Origin: Spirochaetota bacterium
GTDB lineage: Bacteria > Spirochaetota > UBA4802 > UBA5550
NCBI GenBank assembly: GCA_003246895.1
Contig: QKCL01000009.1
Coordinates: 1 to 64,000 of the forward strand
Length of the DNA: 64,000 nt
Direction: 5' to 3'
Positions 61,793 through 64,000 of this stretch are shown piece after piece. Numbering within the stretch: the stretch's first letter is position 1; each line of letters starts with the position of its first letter. The notes under the pieces were generated by a model. It worked only from the letters and a program-made list of their open reading frames with translations, searched no databases and was not told where the DNA came from. A program made the position numbers and the translations under genes.

Positions 61793-62365
61793 TCAATACC
61801 TGTCTGAGTAACTTTTGTTTCCGGTAAAATAGAATCTTATTCCGATTTCAGCCTGGAACCCCTGAATGGAAAGATCTTTCAGGTCCTTGCGGTACATTGA
61901 ATAGTGATAACCAATATTTATAAAAGGGGCAAGTGTCTGTGTAGCATCAAATTTGATACCGGTAAGAATAGCAAATGCCGGCCCCATTTCACTGGATGAA
62001 TCCCCTGTTGAACTGTCATCGATTTCTGTCTGAGATATTCCGAAGAGCGCCATGGATTTCCATGACAGCCTGTATCTCTCAAGCACAGGGATATATGGTG
62101 TATATTCAAATCCAAAAAGATTGGTGAAATGAGTGTACTTAACTTCATCGGGATCGCCTTGATTTTCAGTTACGGTTGAGTATGTGGATTTTGCAATAAA
62201 ACTTGCATCCTTGTGTATTGAAAAACCGAGAGTTCCTGTCGCACCATACTGGTTTTTGGCATCACCAGCCATGACATAGGATCCGCCTAAATCCATGAAA
62301 ACTGAGGCGTATGAAACGGATGAGAATATGAATAACAAAAAAACAGCTGCTAATATCTTTTTCAA
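61793..62365 (-). CDS. Outer-membrane beta-barrel protein
   Basis: A 190-aa exported protein from a TTG at 62365. The signal peptide is MKKILAAVFLLFIFSSVSYA. The mature part has eight to ten amphipathic beta strands (SVFMDLGGSYVMAGD, TGTLGFSIHKDASFIAKSTY, LFGFEYTPYIPVLERY, FINIGYHYSMYR) and ends in an aromatic strand followed by a polar tail, as OmpA/OmpW-size barrels do. The TTG was chosen because AAGGAG is six bases upstream and a signal sequence begins there; longer frames have no such sites. Exact role is unknown. Confidence 0.72.
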   Translation of the reverse strand: MKKILAAVFLLFIFSSVSYASVFMDLGGSYVMAGDAKNQYGATGTLGFSIHKDASFIAKSTYSTVTENQGDPDEVKYTHFTNLFGFEYTPYIPVLERYRLSWKSMALFGISQTEIDDSSTGDSSSEMGPAFAILTGIKFDATQTLAPFINIGYHYSMYRKDLKDLSIQGFQAEIGIRFYFTGNKSYSDRY

Positions 62366-62657
62366 TGGAGTCTCCTTAATCGAGTACTGGGCAAAAAATA
62401 ATATCCAATATATATATAAAAAGGAATTATAGTCAAGAAAAGAATTGTGATTCAACACTGTAAAAAACAGATATTAATTAACCGGCAGGAAGTTTTGTTT
62501 ATATTCACCTCCTGCATTGCTAAACCGGCAATTTAAGTTAAAATGTAACAAATACAATGGCTGTTTAAACATAATAAATGTTCAATTTAAGAATTTATAC
62601 TTTACAGAAAAACAGAATTCCGTAAAAACATAAAAAATTCCGGAGTATACTATAAAA

Positions 62658-63152
62658 ATGAAAAAGATTCTGCTACTTTTATCCTTTACTTTACTGTCCA
62701 CAATGCTTGCCTCCTGTAGCGGGAGTTCTTCCAGCAGCAGTGATGACTATACTGATCCGGGATTTGGCGAGGTTGCCGATACAGTCAGCACAAAGGCATT
62801 CAATGTTGCCGGAGAATCATGTACCGGGCAACAGTGTAATGCCGTAATTTTCCAGGAGAAGATTGATGGTACAAATTATGTTGCGATCGGTGTTAATGAC
62901 AAACATTCTGCAAGTCCAGATTTCAAACTGAAAATATACTGGCAGGGTTCATCAATCCCCAGCACGGTCAGCCTGTCAGAATCAAACTACTCCATCAACC
63001 TGAATAACACAACGTCAAAAAGTGGGGCTCTAAACATGAATATAACTGCAAATGGAGATGGAACATACTCAATTGCATTTTCAACAAATAACATCACGGT
63101 TGGTACATATACAATTAACAGCACAGACACAATAAGAGCACAAGGGTATTAA
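62658..63152 (+). CDS. Lipoprotein of unknown function
   Basis: A 164-aa lipoprotein. The signal peptide MKKILLLLSFTLLSTMLASC ends in the lipobox LASC with lipidated Cys20, followed by a Ser-rich tether SGSSSSSSDD. The mature domain (about 40-164) is all beta, with a Cys pair ESCTGQQC. No family is recognised. CGGAG lies before the start. The upstream gap, 62459-62657, is AT-rich, contains no gene and likely holds its promoter. The stop overlaps that of the TolC-like gene (shared TTAA). Confidence 0.75.
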   Translation: MKKILLLLSFTLLSTMLASCSGSSSSSSDDYTDPGFGEVADTVSTKAFNVAGESCTGQQCNAVIFQEKIDGTNYVAIGVNDKHSASPDFKLKIYWQGSSIPSTVSLSESNYSINLNNTTSKSGALNMNITANGDGTYSIAFSTNNITVGTYTINSTDTIRAQGY

Positions 63153-64000
63153 TTTTCAACCTGTTTCAGGACAGAATCAATATCTATACTGTAATTTTCA
63201 AATATAACATTTCTTGAAAGGTCCCTTTTCAGAATGGAAATATTGTAATCAACAAGGCTCTTAAGTACAGCCTGCCTTGATACAATATATGCATCAAGTG
63301 CCATCTTCAGCTCAACGGCACTGTACCTTCCCCGCTTAAATTTCTGAAGTACCTGAACATAATAGCTTCGGGCAAACTCACTGGACTGTTTTGTCTGCAG
63401 GTAGACTCTGTAATCGACCTCACACTGCTTGACCCTGGACAGCACCTCATCCCTTATTTCAGACTCCATCTGCCTGATTTCAATGACACGGGTCTGCACA
63501 CCTGTCCTTGCATCCCTTATGTCTGCTTTCGAGGCACGGCCGTTTATGGGGTAGTTGAATTCAAATCCGATTGAATATTCAGGATTGTACTGAGAAATAG
63601 TTCCGGGCAGATTATCGCTGTCGTATGTATTATTACCGTAGGAAGCCTTTATCTTAAGAACAGGGAGCCCGTTATTCATTGCAATTTTCAGGTCAAGTCC
63701 GGCATTCTGAAGGTCCACCATTTTATTTTTCAGGTCACTTCTTTTCAAAAAGGCATCCTTCAGGGCCTGCTCAAAGGTTATGCCTGGCTCGTCACTTCTG
63801 AATGTCTTTCCAAGGAGGAGCTTAACATCGGAATCAAGATTCAGAACCCTTTTCATACCCAGCCTGGCATCAAACAGTGACTTCTCGGCAACATCTCTCC
63901 GGCTCATTTCATCAAGTGCTTTACCGCTCCAGTCTGAGACATCCTCCTTTTCAGAAAGCCCCAGAGATATTTTCCTGAGAACAAGTTTTTTTATATCGAG
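63149..64000 (-). CDS. TolC-family outer-membrane efflux protein, C-terminal part
   Basis: 284 residues are visible; the frame is open from the right edge (LDIKKLVLRKISLGLSEKED) and the N-terminus lies outside. The text shows two TolC repeats: LFDARLGMKRVLNLDSDVKL, then ALKDAFLKRSDLKNKMVDLQ, NAGLDLKIAMNNGLPVLKIK, ASYGN, and the long helices SEIRDEVLSRVKQCEVDYRV, YLQTKQSSEFARSYYVQVLQ, KFKRGRYSAVELKMALDAYI. This matches outer-membrane efflux proteins, which make trans-envelope channels for drug export or type I secretion. Neighbouring pump genes would lie beyond the edge. Confidence 0.85.
   Translation of the reverse strand, partial: LDIKKLVLRKISLGLSEKEDVSDWSGKALDEMSRRDVAEKSLFDARLGMKRVLNLDSDVKLLLGKTFRSDEPGITFEQALKDAFLKRSDLKNKMVDLQNAGLDLKIAMNNGLPVLKIKASYGNNTYDSDNLPGTISQYNPEYSIGFEFNYPINGRASKADIRDARTGVQTRVIEIRQMESEIRDEVLSRVKQCEVDYRVYLQTKQSSEFARSYYVQVLQKFKRGRYSAVELKMALDAYIVSRQAVLKSLVDYNISILKRDLSRNVIFENYSIDIDSVLKQVEN

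Noticed and set aside
1-64000. tRNA or rRNA genes
   Set aside because: No cloverleaf-like GGTTCGAATCC segments or ribosomal RNA landmarks were seen in the gaps between genes.

Overview
The window looks like chromosomal DNA of a diderm, flagellated bacterium, most probably a member of the Spirochaetota. The best clue is the flagellar hook protein FlgE at 20260-21633. It has a single cysteine (Cys179) followed by Asn180, with Lys166 thirteen residues upstream. This matches the spacing of the Lys165/Cys178/Asn179 trio that makes the lysinoalanine cross-link in Treponema hooks. A CheX-type phosphatase, a DUF4954 protein, bactofilin, a lipoprotein, a TolC-like exporter and a Wzm/Wzt polysaccharide exporter fit this. 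The base composition is moderately AT-rich by eye. No rRNA, tRNA or CRISPR array was seen.

Layout. 1-5400 (minus strand): surface-polysaccharide genes (rfbC fragment, wzt, wzm, galE, a mannose-phosphate cupin, a UDP-glucuronate-epimerase-like gene), interrupted by a decayed patch holding a transposase remnant and a second permease 5' end. 5400-13000: an accessory strip with two GxxExxY-type repeat modules, an AbiEii-like pair, an FN3-like protein of unknown role, a receiver-PAS-PAS-PAS protein with no output domain, a YefM/YoeB pair, an orphan AmrS radical SAM enzyme, and many dispersed palindromic repeats. 13000-20100: housekeeping genes (half-size TauE, bactofilin, TPR peptide, prenyl synthase, STAS, comF, queC, a UPF0434 zinc-ribbon protein, a SurA_N protein, cheX, thyX, a Cys-rich protein). 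20200-23600: fliK-flgD-flgE.

23700-37900 (minus strand): a tandem-domain PPK2 gene broken by a frameshift; the cell-shape operon mreB-mreC-mreD-mrdA-rodA; TPR and bitopic membrane proteins; an RlmI-like methylase, eda, a VOC protein, glmS, an exported protein and cspA. 38200-44600 (plus strand): pdxS-pdxT-YibE/F-DUF4954-exported protein-patatin, closed by a strong terminator. 44600-52400 (plus strand): an HD-GYP receptor, then ribH-nusB-TPR-dgt-unknown-VKOR/DsbA.

52400-61700 (minus strand): one tightly packed regulatory operon, rpoN-hpf-hprK-ptsH-ntrY-ntrX-UDG-like-priA. It joins sigma-54, its NtrYX two-component activators, the HPr/HPr-kinase switch, ribosome hibernation and replication restart. 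The right edge has an outer-membrane barrel protein, a lipoprotein and a truncated TolC-family gene.

The most interesting leads are the FlgE cross-link triad, the rpoN-to-priA operon with its degenerate UDG-like protein, the HPF with an apparent second C-terminal domain, the paired GxxExxY cassettes sharing identical 37-base ends, and the pdxST/YibE-F/DUF4954/patatin operon.
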